Below, piece by piece: positions 44,821-57,812 of a DNA stretch of 64,000 bases. Source of the stretch: Crocodylus rhombifer. Taxonomy: Eukaryota > Chordata > Crocodylia > Crocodylidae. Position 1 is the first letter of the stretch, and every line of letters starts with the position of its first letter. A program made the translations under genes and the position numbers. Below the pieces are notes generated by a model. That model was not told the DNA's origin. It saw only the letters and a program-made list of their open reading frames with translations, and did not search any database. The stretch is from positions 1,945,799 to 2,009,798 of the forward strand of contig JAVSML010000029.1 in the NCBI GenBank assembly GCA_038503035.1, in the 5' to 3' direction.

Positions 44821-46673
44821 TTCATTGTTTGGAGAGAACTTAATGTTCTATATTTAAAGTTATTTTATGAGGCCAGAACACATTCTTGCTTTTAAGTGTT
44901 GTTATTTAACATTTTGTGAACTATGTCTCAATACAAGACCTCCATTTTTCTGCAGAACAGAAAACAGCAGTCTGAGTTTTCCTCAACATTGTCTGTCCAA
45001 CAAATATGCCTGAATTCTTATCTAGAAGAGCCAGTGTTAGAGATAAAAGCATGAGTTCTCCTCTGTGCTAATTCAGGCCTTGGCTTCTCTTCTGAAGCTG
45101 CCAACAAGGGTAGAAGTATGTGCCAAGTGGGAGGATTTCTGTGATGCAGACACCTGTCTATTAGGAACTAGACTGAGAGGACAACAAATAATTTCTCATA
45201 GGCTACAGAACGGTCATCAGATTATAATGACTTTCAGCCTCTACACACTTGGGCTAGATTTAGATTGGTGACTTAGAGGTTAAAAGTTCTTCTTTATCCC
45301 ATCACCCCATTACTAGTCTCCTTGGGGATTCAGTTTGACAGCTTTTTTCCCCTTTCTTACGTTAAAGAGACCCCTAAGTTATTTACACTTTACATACTGG
45401 CACTATCATGTACAATCTATTGATTAACTATTCTTCTGATTCCACATCAGGTTTTCTTTGTAAAACAATTAACAGTTCATTTGTAAAATAAATATAGTTT
45501 TTAATTCTGCCTATACGCGTACAGGCAGTTTAAACCACATCTGCAGCTTATGGAGCACAAATCAGGACTGAGATGCACATCAGAGGTGTCCATATGTTTC
45601 TGTCTGTACTGCTTCAATAGAAATTTTCTAAGAGAATACAGTAGTTGTTTTTCCATTCACCAAAAGGCTGCAGAACCAGCTTGGCTACTCCTGCAGAGTG
45701 TGGTGTTTACTTCTGTGTGCAAGGCCAAGCGGGTGGGGTTTGGCAGGCTTGTAGGTACAGCCAGTCTGAAGGGCCGCTGCTCTACATTACTACTGGACAA
45801 AAAAGACTGCATGGTGGAAACAGAAGGGGGATGGCCTCACAACTCTTACCTGCATTTGAAAGTCTGTCTGTGGAAACAGCTGGGGAGTGCTATAGCTGGT
45901 AAGGTGGAATCTACCAGTATGCATGAACTCAGCTGCACTGTTTGCTAACAAGACCTTTCACTTTGGTGAACGGGGACAGGTTGTGGGCATGGTAGGACTG
46001 CAACAGGTACTGTATAGTAACACAGGAAAGAGAGTAGGACAGATCCTCTAGGTAATGTTTTATGTTCTCAAGGGTTGAGTACGTTTTTATACAGGAGTAC
46101 TGGAAAGCCTTATGTGTCTGCTTTCCCACACACACCATGATATCGTCTAGTGAGCCATGCTACCATTCCTTCATCAGAGATGTTTAGATGTCAAAATCAG
46201 TTCCTCACCAACTGCCACTGGGGCTGTAGAGAGGCTAAGATGGTTAGATACCTTGGAAAACATTATACGCAATGGTAGAAGAGCCTCATCTGAGAATTGG
46301 AGTGGTCAGAGTGAATTCTGTGATACCAATACCTTTTCCCCTCTTAGGTTCTCCACTTTATCAACCTTCCATCACACTCCCTGCTGGAAGCTAACTAAGC
46401 TGACGGTAGAAGGCTAAACAAGTGCAGTAAAATAATTTGGGGTGAGCAAGCAGGGTGGCAGTGGCAGCAGCTGGGGAGTTCGAGTCCCTGGGGCAAGTAA
46501 GTGTCTCTTCCCCTGTTCTCTTCAGCACTCCTCCTCCCCCAGTCCACACTATCTGACAGGGTTTTGCCCAATGTGCAAAACTTGCTAGTTATGTCTTTGA
46601 GCAAGAGTTAATTCTTAGTTTACTCTTGAAAAGCAGAGTATAACTAGGAAAGTTCAAAGAATCCATAAGGCTA
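44821..46673. other. AT-rich intergenic, nothing recognised
   Basis: A 132-codon + frame at 45550-45948 has no recognisable domain and no splice context. No other signal. Confidence 0.4.
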
Positions 46674-47101
46674 GGGACAGAACTTAGACATAAATTAGTA
46701 TAAGTGATCAGAAACTAGTTCGAATCTGTGACACAGCAGAAATTCAGTGCACATAAATCACTTTCAGAATGGTTGAAACTGGTTTAAGATAAACCTGGAT
46801 GGATGTAGTATCAGACTTAACTGATTTAGGTTAAATCGGTTTATGGAACTTCTGTCCCAGATCCCCTGCAAATTCAGGCTAACTCATAGTCCCCCAGCAT
46901 CCCAGGATGCTTTGCATTTCCCCAGCAACTCCCCCATAGGCAGGCTAACCTTGGCCCAAGCTGCCTGCTCCAGGCATGTGGCTGCATTTCCGGAATCAAA
47001 AGCGATGTCTGTTCACTTGCTTATCAGTTCAGTCTACACCATTTAGACTAACCTGTGAAGATTGAACTGATTCAGCCTCAGATTTTTTGACTGTCTGTAT
47101 T
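46674..47101 (+). mobile_element. TIR element, family T, copy 2 (compact)
   Basis: At 428 bp this is the shortest copy. It starts GGGACAGAACTTAG and ends GACTGTCTGTATT, with TA outside. The first 187 bp again end in an inverted copy of the terminus ('aacttctgtcccag'), so the 5' part is itself a foldback unit. It shares with copies 1 and 3 'gtagtatcagacttaactgattt' and 'gtgaagattgaactgattcagcct'. Confidence 0.75.
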
Positions 47102-47103
47102 TA

Positions 47104-48984
47104 GTTTAAGAGAACCTGAATTACCATACAAAAGTTATTTTATTTTATTGGTGGCTGGAGCTTGCTAAAGTGTGATGTACATGAAAACTCATCTAGTTGA
47201 AAACTGACTCTTTGTGCACTCAAACCAAGAAAGATAGAGATTTGGCTATATGCACACACGCAGGCTGATGCAAAAAAAGATAGGGGTGCAGACAGAGAAA
47301 GAGAAATTGCAGTGAGACACAGTTTGTAACCACAGATGAAGAATAGTACATCAAAGTATTTAATATATGTATACTTGAAGCCTTCATTGATTTTTATCTT
47401 AGCTTTTTTGTGGACTTTGAACACTTATTCTTTTTTTTTTTAAACTAGGGGTGCTTGCTACCTCAAGCATCTTTTTCAGTTTACTTTGTCAGACATAAAT
47501 ATAGTGCTATGATCACTACTTTTCAGCTGACTGGTGACAGTTTTCCCCTCTTCAATTTGTGTCAGCGGCCTGAAATTACAAAGCGGAGATCCCCAAGAAC
47601 ATCTTTTGTGATGCATATCAACTTTCATAGTGTTCCTTTGTTTGGAATGTGACAGAGCATTGTGATGCCTGTGTCCAGGGAGCAGGTTTGCCTTATTGTT
47701 CTTGTAAATATGTACTGCCGGGTGCAGCTCAGTGGAAGGCATTGAGTTTGTGCATGACTGACGCCGACCCGGACAACTGCTCTGACCCCCAGCAGATGGT
47801 GGTGCAGGGACTCCAGTGATCTGGAACTAATACCATGTGCCATTTCTTTTTGTTTTGAACAGACAGCCAGGCCTTACATTTCCCTCCCCTCTGCTGCAAC
47901 AGCTGTATATACAGTACAAGCTGGCAAAACTCTTAACTGTCATTTCAGTGCTCCTCCTCTATCATTAATCATCAGTCCTGGAGTGATGAGACTTCATCAA
48001 AATGAATGCTATGTGTACACAGCATGGCTCCTTCTAGTCTTAATTAAAAATGTATGTGCTGAGAGATGATTTAGGCCTCTGTCCAATTCTGTTGAAATTT
48101 TCCTGGAGAAAAATTAATATAAGTAAAAATTTAAAAACATCTCCCTTAGTTTTAAAACCATATTGTATATCCTTAAAAAAAGAGGTTAGGATTAAGTGAA
48201 TCACCTAACTTTTGAGAGAACAAGTAAGAGCCTCTATGGTTTCATTAACTTTTCATTCTCATGTATTGTTTTTTATTAATATATTCAAATGAAGGTTTGT
48301 TTTCAAAGTCATGTAAAATATGGATGAAAATCTGTAACTTAAGTTTCTTTCCAGAGCTGCAAAGGATTTACTTATTCATAATGACAACAAACAGTTGATG
48401 TCTGTTTTTATAGGAGAAGATCCAGCTTTCACATAAATCACTGTCTCTGATAGTGTACGGGGCATCTTATCAAAGTTTAAAAAAAAGAGAGAGAAACTAA
48501 AATAATAGCTCATCAAAGCTCAGTCTACATGTTCTAATGTATGTTGGCCCATGGTATAAATGAGTCGGTAAACTTTCATAAGTAGTCACTAGTGAATTCT
48601 TCTGGTGTAGAAAGACTGCCTGGATCTATGAAAGACTGCACAACTTCTCCCTGCCAATAGTTCCAGTATGAGGGGAGGATTTTAGAGAAGGGGGTCATGG
48701 CTGCTGGCTGCAACTGAACTCAGTTTGACTGCTGAAACAGTTTCTTAGGACCACTGACAGAGTAAGGCAGATCCTCATGTTGCTTTAAATTTGTTGGGGC
48801 TCAAGACAGACAATGCCTCAGACCAGGACTGGGGGATGGCAGGCACAATGGTAGTATAAAGTATATAGGGGTTAGAAATGCTTTTCCTGTTCTGCAGAAC
48901 GTCTTGAGGTTAAAAAAAATGTACCCATTCTTCATCAGGACAAACCTAGGACCTCTTGAAAGTTTTTGCATAAAAATAAGAAGA
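47104..48984. other. AT-rich intergenic, nothing recognised
   Basis: No exon or clear repeat seen. A T-run lies at 47431-47441. Confidence 0.4.
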
Positions 48985-49320
48985 CAGATATACCCCAGAA
49001 TAGCATACATCCCAACAATTAAGGCACTCACCTGGGATAACTATATGTCCCAACGATTAAGGCACTCACCTGGGATATATCCCAACGATTAAGGCACCTG
49101 GGATAACTATATTCAAGTCCTGTTTTATTAAGGCTGGAATCTGACTCCAGTGCTGTGACCACTGAGATTATTCTGGGGCTTCTCTTTCTCAACCTTTTTT
49201 ATTTTTGGAGCTACTGTATATAAATAACGAAATATTCATTGGAGCAAGGACTTGAATTAGGCCTCCAAGGATCCAGGGTCAGTTTGTGCCACCAGATTAG
49301 TTTCTCTTCTGGCTTGGGGA
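48985..49320 (+). repeat. tRNA-like SINE remnant with triplicated head
   Basis: The piece CCCAACGATTAAGGCACTCA with 'cctgggata' occurs three times in tandem (49011, 49049, 49081). The last unit is followed by ATTCAAGTCCTG, a good B-box-like text. A second weaker tRNA-like stretch, 'gagcaaggacttgaattaggcc', lies at 49241. It is related to 34735-34990. Confidence 0.5.
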
Positions 49321-52300
49321 TGAGTCTTATTTGCTCTCTTTTTACCAGAAATCCTTATCAGAGACTTGAAAAACACTTATTGGCAAAAGCTCATTGAAAC
49401 CAGTTTCAGTTTTGATGAATCATCATTTTCTGAAGAAAAAAATGTTCCGCTGGAAAATTCCTGAAGAGCTCTAGTGTACGCCCTAACCTTAACCTTTCCC
49501 CCTACCTCCGTTCAAGTTAGATTCAGCTGCAGCTCAGACACACTCCTGAACTGGGTCATGAATGGACAAAATGAGAAATAAAACCCCAGAGTCTTCTGGG
49601 ATGGAAAGAAGAAAACACAGTTGGAAGAGCTGATGGGTAAGAGCGACTATTCATAGGGAACTAGAGGCCTGATCTTAAAAGATGCAGTATGCCCGAAATA
49701 ACAGCAACTAGAGGTTGTTTACCACACAGCAGGATTAGATCCCAGATAAATTGTGTGAATGCAACACAGAGTCCTAACCTTGAAGACACATATGAGGCAT
49801 AAGTAGCATTATTCTCTTTATCAATCCTATTAGTTTTAGTAGGTTTAAATACCCAAGTAAAATGATACATCCGACCAACTGCTGGCAGAATGAGGGCCAG
49901 AAATGAGAAGAAAAGCAACCGATAATTAAGCAGCAAGTAACAGGGTAGCTGCAAGGGATGGTACAACAAGTAAATCTTAATTGTAACAGGGAACATTTAA
50001 GTTCTTGCAGGCTTGTAGGGTACAGAAAATTAAAACAAGAAGAATTGCAGGCATGCAGGGTGCAGTCCATTAGAGAGGTGGAGTAGCATAGTATGCCGGA
50101 CAGGTGGGTGGTGCGGTGTCCGACTGTCCCACACCCCTGCCCACCTGCCTCCGCCTGAAGAAGCACCGCTGACTTGGAGTGGGGGAGGCAGTGTCCTGGA
50201 TTTCCTTAAAAATAATGTGGTCACCCTACCTAAGCATCAATTACATCTTCGCAACACCATTTATTAAAAGTGGTTCCTAGGCCTTGTGCTGGCTGTCTGC
50301 AAATGATCAAATTCTGTAATTTTGCTCTGCAACCTCTGCATACCTACACTGGTACTTGTGTGTAGAACTGCATACTAATGATTTCTGTTCATATTTTATC
50401 CATTTCTATGTAGTACCTGGTTTTGACTGGAATCTGGACTTTGCTAATATATAGTATAATAGTTACACTGCCAAATAGGTTTAGCAATGCATTATGTGCA
50501 TCCAGTGGCTTTCTTGAGAGGCTGGCTTGCTCAGCTTCTTTCTGTATATTTTTGTAGCCAGTATGAAACTTCCTTATGCCCCAACTACAATATCAGAGTG
50601 TGCATCCTCAAGACTACATTCTGCTTTTGCATTTGTAAAATAAAATTTGAGGTTTGATTATTTTGAGACATTTTGTAGAGAATTTTGACCTTGTTTTCTT
50701 TAGGTTGAATTACTCAGATCATGTGCTGAAGTGTGTAAGCATGTATTATTTCAAAGGATGTTTTGAAAGGAAGACCAGTTATAGGCATCTAGCACCCATT
50801 TTACCTTAACCGTTTAGGGACTGTAGGTGTGATATTTGCTTCCATAATGCAGAGATCTCACTATTGCACAAGACAAAATTTACAGCTCAGACAACATAGC
50901 ATTAAATACTTTTCCCTTCATAAAGACATCTGTTTTCATATCAGTTAAAAACTGTAACTGTTACAGATTCAGCCCAGGGTGCTATTTTATTTATTGATAA
51001 AAATCCATTCAGCAGGCTAAGGTCTGAACCCAGTCTGTGCTTTGTTTTTACTAGCTATTATTAATCTGTGAAGTACAGATACAATTCATGTTAAAAGGAA
51101 ATAAACCATTTTTGCCCATTGTGCTAAATTTATTTGAGTGGTGTTAAACCACAGTGCCCTGCGTGTGCTGTCATTTTTCCATGAAATGATAAAAGAGAAT
51201 GAAAAGGATAAAAACAGTATAATACATGCTATTATTCTCTAACACGTTTCAAAAACTGGGGGATACTTTTACAGTGTAAACTTTAAAGGACATTCTGTTG
51301 TTGCACTTTTCAGTAATTCATTTTGTAATCAGTCTAATGCTGGCTTGAAACTAGAACAGGTGTTAAAACTAGCCAATATTGACTACTGCATGCAGCAGCT
51401 TCATACATTTTTAAGTACACCAGGGTGAGGTCATTAGTCTGATATCAACAGTTCTGAACTTGGATTGTGAGGTGTTCAACAGGGCATTTCCTGAATAGTA
51501 GGACAAGCCAAATGTCACCCTCAAAGCTATGGTGCTCAAAGATTTCAGAGTGCATATTCCACAACTGATTAATGGACTCTCTCAAACCTTCAGGTACTAA
51601 ATGTACAACAGCATCAACCACAGAAGGGTGAATAGGATGGGTAGAGAGACTAAGAGGACATACAGGAGCCCTGGAGGATTTTAAGAGAGGTACTTTCAGG
51701 TTTGCCCAAATAGAAAGGGCCCGTTGTCAGAGGGATTCATGGAAATAACATTACTAGCCTCTTTAAAAAGAAAAACCCACTAGGAGGCGCATGGGATAAG
51801 CTAGATAAGCTATGTTGGGGAGGGGAAAAACCTGACTTAATATGAAAATAGAGATCAAGGTTACTCCTTCCAGGTGGGCAGGGAGGAAGGACAAAATGTT
51901 ATGCTATGATATGATATGGCCTTGGGGCTTGATAGGAATTAAAATAATTCAGAATTATCAAGCTATGCATACTATTAAAATACACAACCACATGATATTA
52001 ATACTGTTAACCTCATCTTCCCTTCCCCCTCTTCCTTGCTATTGTCTGTTATACTCATGTCTTATATCTTGTCTTCGTGGGTGGGAACTACTCATTCTTA
52101 TACTGGGTATCACAATGAGCCCAAGAGCTGACTACAACTTTTGGAAGCTACCATAATGATAAAATAATACAGTGATAAGATAAAACCGCTAGTGTTGAGG
52201 TTTATATAATGGATTATTTATTTTCTTGGTGGTATTAGACTATTTGAGAATATGACACTCAAGTTAAAACTGTTTAATGTCAAAATCATATCATGTTAGA

Positions 52301-52838
52301 GATCCCTAACATTAACTATTAATGTTTATTGTTTAAAAGTAGACAAAGTAAATCTTTGAGCCAAACCAAATAATAACATCTATTTTAAATAGCAGAAACA
52401 CTTCTGATGCTTAGTTGTCCAGTTAGTAGTTAAAAATAACAACTTTGTTTGGAATATACACAAGCTAATATGTACAAAATGCTCTGTGGACAACTGCCTG
52501 TTTATTTTCTTTCTTGGACAAAAGCTTAAACCATACTGTACATCTTATGCTTACAAAATTCCAGAATGGCTATATCGTAATAAATGCTAGTAGTACTGTA
52601 CATGTGATTTTACATTCCCACATATACACTGAAACATCTTTAGATAAAACCTATTACTTAAAATGAACCAAGATGCAGGTGAGCTGTACACCACTACCAC
52701 TTATGTTTTGTGTGGTACATAAATAAGTTATTATTAAATATTTATTTAAAGTAGGGACAAGGGGCCAACCAAGAATTGGATCCCATTGTGTTGTGTGCAT
52801 TATAAACAGAGTAGAAGACAGCCCTGACTCCAAGGCTA
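49321..52838. other. AT-rich intergenic, nothing recognised
   Basis: About 3.5 kb. The 130-codon minus frame at 49774-50166 has no recognisable domain. No RNA gene or clear repeat was seen. Confidence 0.45.
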
Positions 52839-54310
52839 GTGACAGAAGTTGCACATAAACAGGTTTAAGTACTCAGAAACTTGTTTAAACCTGTAACCCA
52901 AAGAAGTTCAAAATGGCTGAAACTGGTTTTATGATAAACCTGGCTGTAGTATCAGAATCAACTGATTTGGGTCAAACCAGTTGTCACGGCACAGGGTCCT
53001 GCAGATGGTAGTGATCTCCCCAAGGCCCCCTTACCATGCCGAGTTGGCCCAATGGGTACCCTTGGTTCTCACCTGCCACATCTTTGTTGGTAAATATATA
53101 TACCTATAAAAATTAGGGAGGATGCCTTTACGTCATCTTGGACACTGTTTTGCTGTACTCTGACCCCGTGGGTTCCTGGACATCTTGTGGGTCCTGTTCT
53201 GCAGTGGGTGTTTTGGGGCACCCTAGCCTTATGGGCGATGCGTGGCTCCAACCACCCCTTTACCAAGCCCCAAGCCTTGCAGGGAACTGACGTTGTTCAG
53301 TTTGGGCCTTGTTATAATGTGGCCCCCTGGTCCGCTCTGGGCTCTCCGCGGCCCTGTCTCGCACTGTGCCTCACTGGCACTCGGGCTCTCTGCAGCCCTG
53401 TCTCACACTGCGCTTCACTGGCACTGCAAAGTGCTGTGCCTTCTCTGGTGCCGGGGTCCCCACACTGCCGTGGGTCCCCTATGAGGCCTCCTCCTTCCCC
53501 AAATTCTCTCACCCAAACCACTGGTCTTAAAGAACAAACAAAACACAATCCCCTGAGCTATAACTTAAATTCAAGCTGCCTGGCTATAACATCATTCAAG
53601 CCACACCAGGGATACTCTGTCCCTCACCAGTATCAGAGGCTGTATCTGCAGCCAGGCCTCTCCCCTTTGGTTCCTATGGGAAAGCTCCTTCCCCCTTGGC
53701 TGCTAGCAGGGAACTACACTCCTGGTCTCAGCCCTGGGGTTTGTATGTGAGCCAGGCCCTGCCCCTTCTGGTCAGCTAACTGCTGGGAGGTATGGGCCAC
53801 TCCCTCACTCTGGTTGCCCTGGTAACCAGCAGCTGGGGCTCCCCACTTGCTGCTAGGGCTCTTTCCCTAGCAGTTTCCACTCTTTAAAGAAGCAGGGCAC
53901 CTAAGTGCTCTGTGACTGGTTTATGAAACTTCTGCTCCATACCCCTTCCTGGTTCAAGTTAAATCAGAATCCCCCAGCATCTTGCAGCCCTGGGCTAGGC
54001 GGTGCTGTCTGCTCCAGAGATCAGGGCTGGCCCGCCCCTCTGCTCCCTATCTGAAGCAGTGAGGGCTGGCTCACTGCCACCGCCCAGGGGCAGCAGGAAA
54101 AGGAAGGAAACACACAGCCCATGCAGGCTATGTACCAGAGAACTGTGCTGTAGCATTCCCCAGCTTCTGGGTTGAGCCACTGCAGGCATGTGGCTGCATT
54201 TTCTGAATCAAAAGTGAATGTTCATTTGCTTATTGGTTCAATCTTTGCAGCTTGCACTAACTTGCAAAGACTAAATCAATTCAGCCTTGGGCGTTTTGAC
54301 TATTTGTACT
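52839..54310 (+). mobile_element. TIR element, family T, copy 3, split by a solo LTR
   Basis: It starts 'gtgacagaagttgcacataaac' and ends GACTATTTGTAC, with TA outside. The 5' part runs to 52981 and the sequence resumes at 53916 ('ctggtttatgaaacttctgctcc'), as in the other copies. The inserted DNA between them is the LTR at 52982-53915. The 3' part keeps the GC-rich centre and 'cttgcaaagactaaatcaattcagcc'. Confidence 0.75.
52982..53915 (-). mobile_element. Solo LTR nested in family-T copy 3
   Basis: In minus orientation it begins TCACAGAGCACTTAGGTGCC and ends GTGCCGTGACA. Inner text ('ggcagggcctggctcacata', then 'tagttccctgctagcagcc', and 'aacaaagatgtggcaggtgag' near the 3' end) aligns with the LTRs at 14925 and 37434. 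Flanks are CCAGT on the left and CTGGT on the right, which is what CpG decay of an original CCGGT duplication would give on the two sides. The first two bases of the TG start and the TATA box are lost, so this looks like the oldest of the three LTR copies. Confidence 0.8.
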
Positions 54311-54312
54311 TA

Positions 54313-56280
54313 GCCCCAAAAAGGGTGGGCAAACTAGATTAAATGTATTGAAGTTTATTTAGTGTTCCATTGTTGCAAGTAACTACCTTTTCTATTTATT
54401 TCTAACTGGAGACATCTATAAAGGTAAGATTTTTTAGAAATCAGTTCCCTTTAAAAATCCCCAATATCACTAGACAGATTTAAAAATGTAGGCTAGATTT
54501 AGAACTTTTCCATTGTTACAGCAGTGGCTGTAATGGGCCTTAAGTCACTTGGCACAGGAGGTTGAAAACACTGACTTACGTAACAAATAAATCCATATAA
54601 TTTGTATATCCATATAATATGTCTGATGCTTGTATTTAAAATTGGTCATTACTCATTGTCCACTACCAGCGATCAGAATTTAGACCTCAATCCAAGGAGG
54701 TGCTGAAGTTAAGTCAATAAAAAGCGAATATGTTGTGCTTTTTTGAGGTTGGGCCCTTTAGCAAAAGAAGTCATACATATAAACAGTGATAATTACAAAA
54801 AATTGTCTGAGCTTTTGCCATAATTCTTCCCCTAGAAAGTACCAATTTAAGACCAACAACTCTGATTTTGACAGTATTTCTGACTTAGATCAAGAGCCTG
54901 ACCTTTGGTATGACTGACCTTTTGTACTACTACATGAGGTTTATGATTAAAAAAATGCTTCAGTAGTGTCTTTTTGTTAAGTACACCTGAATCAGTGATA
55001 GAAAACACTGTTGCATATTCTTGAACTACTGTGCTGTTTATTAATTATTGAAAACAAAGTGCCTTCTCTGAGATCCAATTAATTTTTTTATTAATCAAAA
55101 TATCTTATTTGTAAAATATTAAAAGAAGTCTAGACACTAAATATTATTGTGCACTATATTTTTAGATTTTCCAGTTTAATTTAAAACACACAAAAGAGGG
55201 GCCCCATAAAATGACCATCTAGAGACAGTTGATGGCAAGAATCCAGAAACCATTCTTAATGGGACGGAACTAGCATGAGATGAGATCATTCTTCAATTTG
55301 GAGGGGGAAAAAAGATGTTTTCAAGAAGAAATTTTTCAAAAGGATTGTGTGTTGCTGTTTCACAAACAATATAGAGGATCTGCAGTATACCCTGTGTTTC
55401 AGATGAAGAGTGTGCCAGTAAAGGAACCAATCAAAATCCTTTTATGATTAATGAAGAGGGGGAACTCATGATAGGAAAAGAGTCTCCTGAATTATAACTG
55501 AGTTGTTTGCTGTAGTTCCAAAGCATGAGTTCACTACAGTTTGTCTGGCAAGATTTTATTCCTTGCATTAAGTTAGCATTAGCAGTGGAGAGTAAGTATA
55601 AAAACAGAGCAAAAACTGAGTCATGGACATGATGGAAAATTCAATCTTTTATAAGTATGAGAGCCAGTAGATTTAGTAAGAACTAAGTAACTCTAAATAA
55701 TCTCCTCCTGACAAATTGGGATTATTTTCATTAAAGTTAGATTTGAGTTTGAACCTAGATTGACGAAGAAGACAAGCTAAATGGCAGCTACTACTGAGCT
55801 TTAAGCACTGTAATCTTAGTTTTTTTGAACATAGGTATCTAATAGACAACTGCCTTGAACTTGAAAGGTCAACTTTGTATTTTGTTATGCAAATGACCTT
55901 TACAGGTCTAAAATACCTGTTCTGAACCACAAAGGAAAGTTGTGTCTCTTTCTCTTAATGTCAAAATGATAGTCTATATCCGAATATTTTAAGATTTTGG
56001 ATACTGATACCTCTTCTCATGCATTCTCATCCAACCTCTGATCTTTCCAGATTGTCCAAAAAGTTAACTCTTAAGATCACTTTATTGAGTGAAGCAAGGT
56101 CTTATGTTCAACTTGTTGGGATTTATCTATCTTGTTACACAATGACTTTTGAACACCCCATCTCATTAAGTCCACAATTTGAGAAAATGTTCTAGGTCAA
56201 AGACACTGATTTCTATGTACATCAAAACCCCCCAAATATCTTCAAAATCTTGAATGTGGGATGCATGTGACACAGTAAGC
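54313..56280. other. AT-rich intergenic, nothing recognised
   Basis: About 2 kb of low-GC sequence with no exon, RNA gene or clear repeat. Confidence 0.5.
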
Positions 56281-57238
56281 CAGAGTTGGCAAAGTATGGC
56301 CCACGGCGGGTGCCCACAGATTAGATCCAGCCTGTGGCTACTTCCACAATACTCCACATGGGGTTGAGCCCTGCCAGGAACAGCCAGCACTGGACTCCCA
56401 CCTATTCTCGCCGGACCTGGCCAGAACATGCAGCTTTCTGGCAGGTGGTGTTTGACTGCCGCCAGCTCCAGTGGCTTCTCCTCTTCCTGCCCCTGGTGTG
56501 CTGCTCCAGGTCAGGCAGCTCCTGCCCTACCTCTGGCTCCAGGCTGCCTTCTACCCACTCTGCCTGCCTACCTGCATGATGAGCAGCCACCTGCAGGCAG
56601 CTGAGTGGGTGGAAGACATCTGGGAGGAACTTGAGCCACCTAGTTGCAGTTTCCCTCCTGCCCAGAGTGGCGCTATATGAGCAGGAAGAGGAACAGCTAC
56701 TGGAGGCGCGGGGGTAGCTGAACACCCCTCACCAGCAAGCTGTGCATGCTGGCTGGTACCTGGGCCGCGGTTAGCAGGTGTGGGCTGCCCTGGGTGGGAG
56801 CAGGCAGGGGCTCAGACCTATGCGGTGTTGTGGGGGCAGCTGCAGGCCATACCGTCTGGGAAAGCTTTGCTTCATGCTCCCCTGTCCCATCTCTCCTTTC
56901 TCAGGCCGGCACCTGGAATCTAGCACTCAGGCAGCCACCCCTCTCCCCTACAATATGCCCACCCCACACCTTCCATTCACACCTCCTCCCTCCCCCCACA
57001 ATATACTAGAGTAAGACTTTATTTTGAGCTGTTATGCAATCACCTCTATATACACTACTCAAAAAAACCAAGTCAGGACAAAAATTGTGGGTTTTTTTTT
57101 TAAATAAAATTAAAATATGTTATAGTAATGTTTGATTTTTACTTCATGATTTTTTTTTATCTGCAATTTGTTAAAATGATACCTTCTACACCAAAACTCA
57201 TTAAGTGGCCCTCCAGTTGATATAATTGCCCGCCCCTG
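56281..57238 (+). mobile_element. hAT-type non-autonomous element, 958 bp
   Basis: It starts CAGAGTTGGCAAAG and ends AATTGCCCGCCCCTG. The flanks CAGTAAGC (56273-56280) and CACTAAGC (57239-57246) match 7 of 8. The text near the left end, 'tatggcccacggcgggtgcc' and 'gatccagcctgtggc', belongs to a widespread hAT type related to 18066-18291. The GC-rich centre opens frames to 107 codons, without a transposase. Confidence 0.8.
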
Positions 57239-57246
57239 CACTAAGC

Positions 57247-57736
57247 TCTAATATCCTTAGCAGAGCCTGCAGCTTCATACACATCTATAGATCATAGGTA
57301 ACAGATTTGGTTGAAAAGCAGTTGTAACAGGATGGATTGTTTCAAATCATGGTTTTTATCATGATTTGAATCAACAGACATGATAATTTCAGTCCTCTTT
57401 GCATTTGCACTCCTTAATTTCCTAAGGAAAGGCTAATTCTTGCTGATTTTTGTCCTGATATAGCTTTTACACTAAATTATGTCTGTATTTTTGCTAACTG
57501 AAAGGATCCATTATCTTTACATATAAACAATTATATAGTTTAGTAGCTATTCATATTCATTTGGTCCATTACTTTATGTTAGGAAACAATGAAGGGTGGA
57601 GGTCTTTTAAAATCTAAATATTTACAACTGGCAATCTGGATGGAATTTGGAATAAAATGCAGAGGAATAGCATTTTATAACTGTTTTTATTGGTTAAATA
57701 AATACACCTGAAGTGTGACAGACACAGAAGAAAAAA
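57247..57736. other. AT-rich intergenic, nothing recognised
   Basis: No gene or repeat seen. Confidence 0.4.
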
Positions 57737-57812
57737 GCGTCATAGGTTCAGATATTAGGGCTGGAAGGGACCTCGGAAGGTAATCGAGTCCAGCCCCCTC
57801 ATCGAGTCCATA
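57737..57812 (-). mobile_element. Short CR1 3'-end fragment
   Basis: The + strand text 'ttagggctggaagggacctcgg' and CGAGTCCAGCCCCCTC is the reverse complement of the CR1 3' end, as at 13375 and 29279. Only about 75 bp remain. Confidence 0.8.

Noticed and set aside
48985..49113. CRISPR-like array
   Set aside because: The repeated pieces are directly tandem without spacers and the genome is vertebrate.
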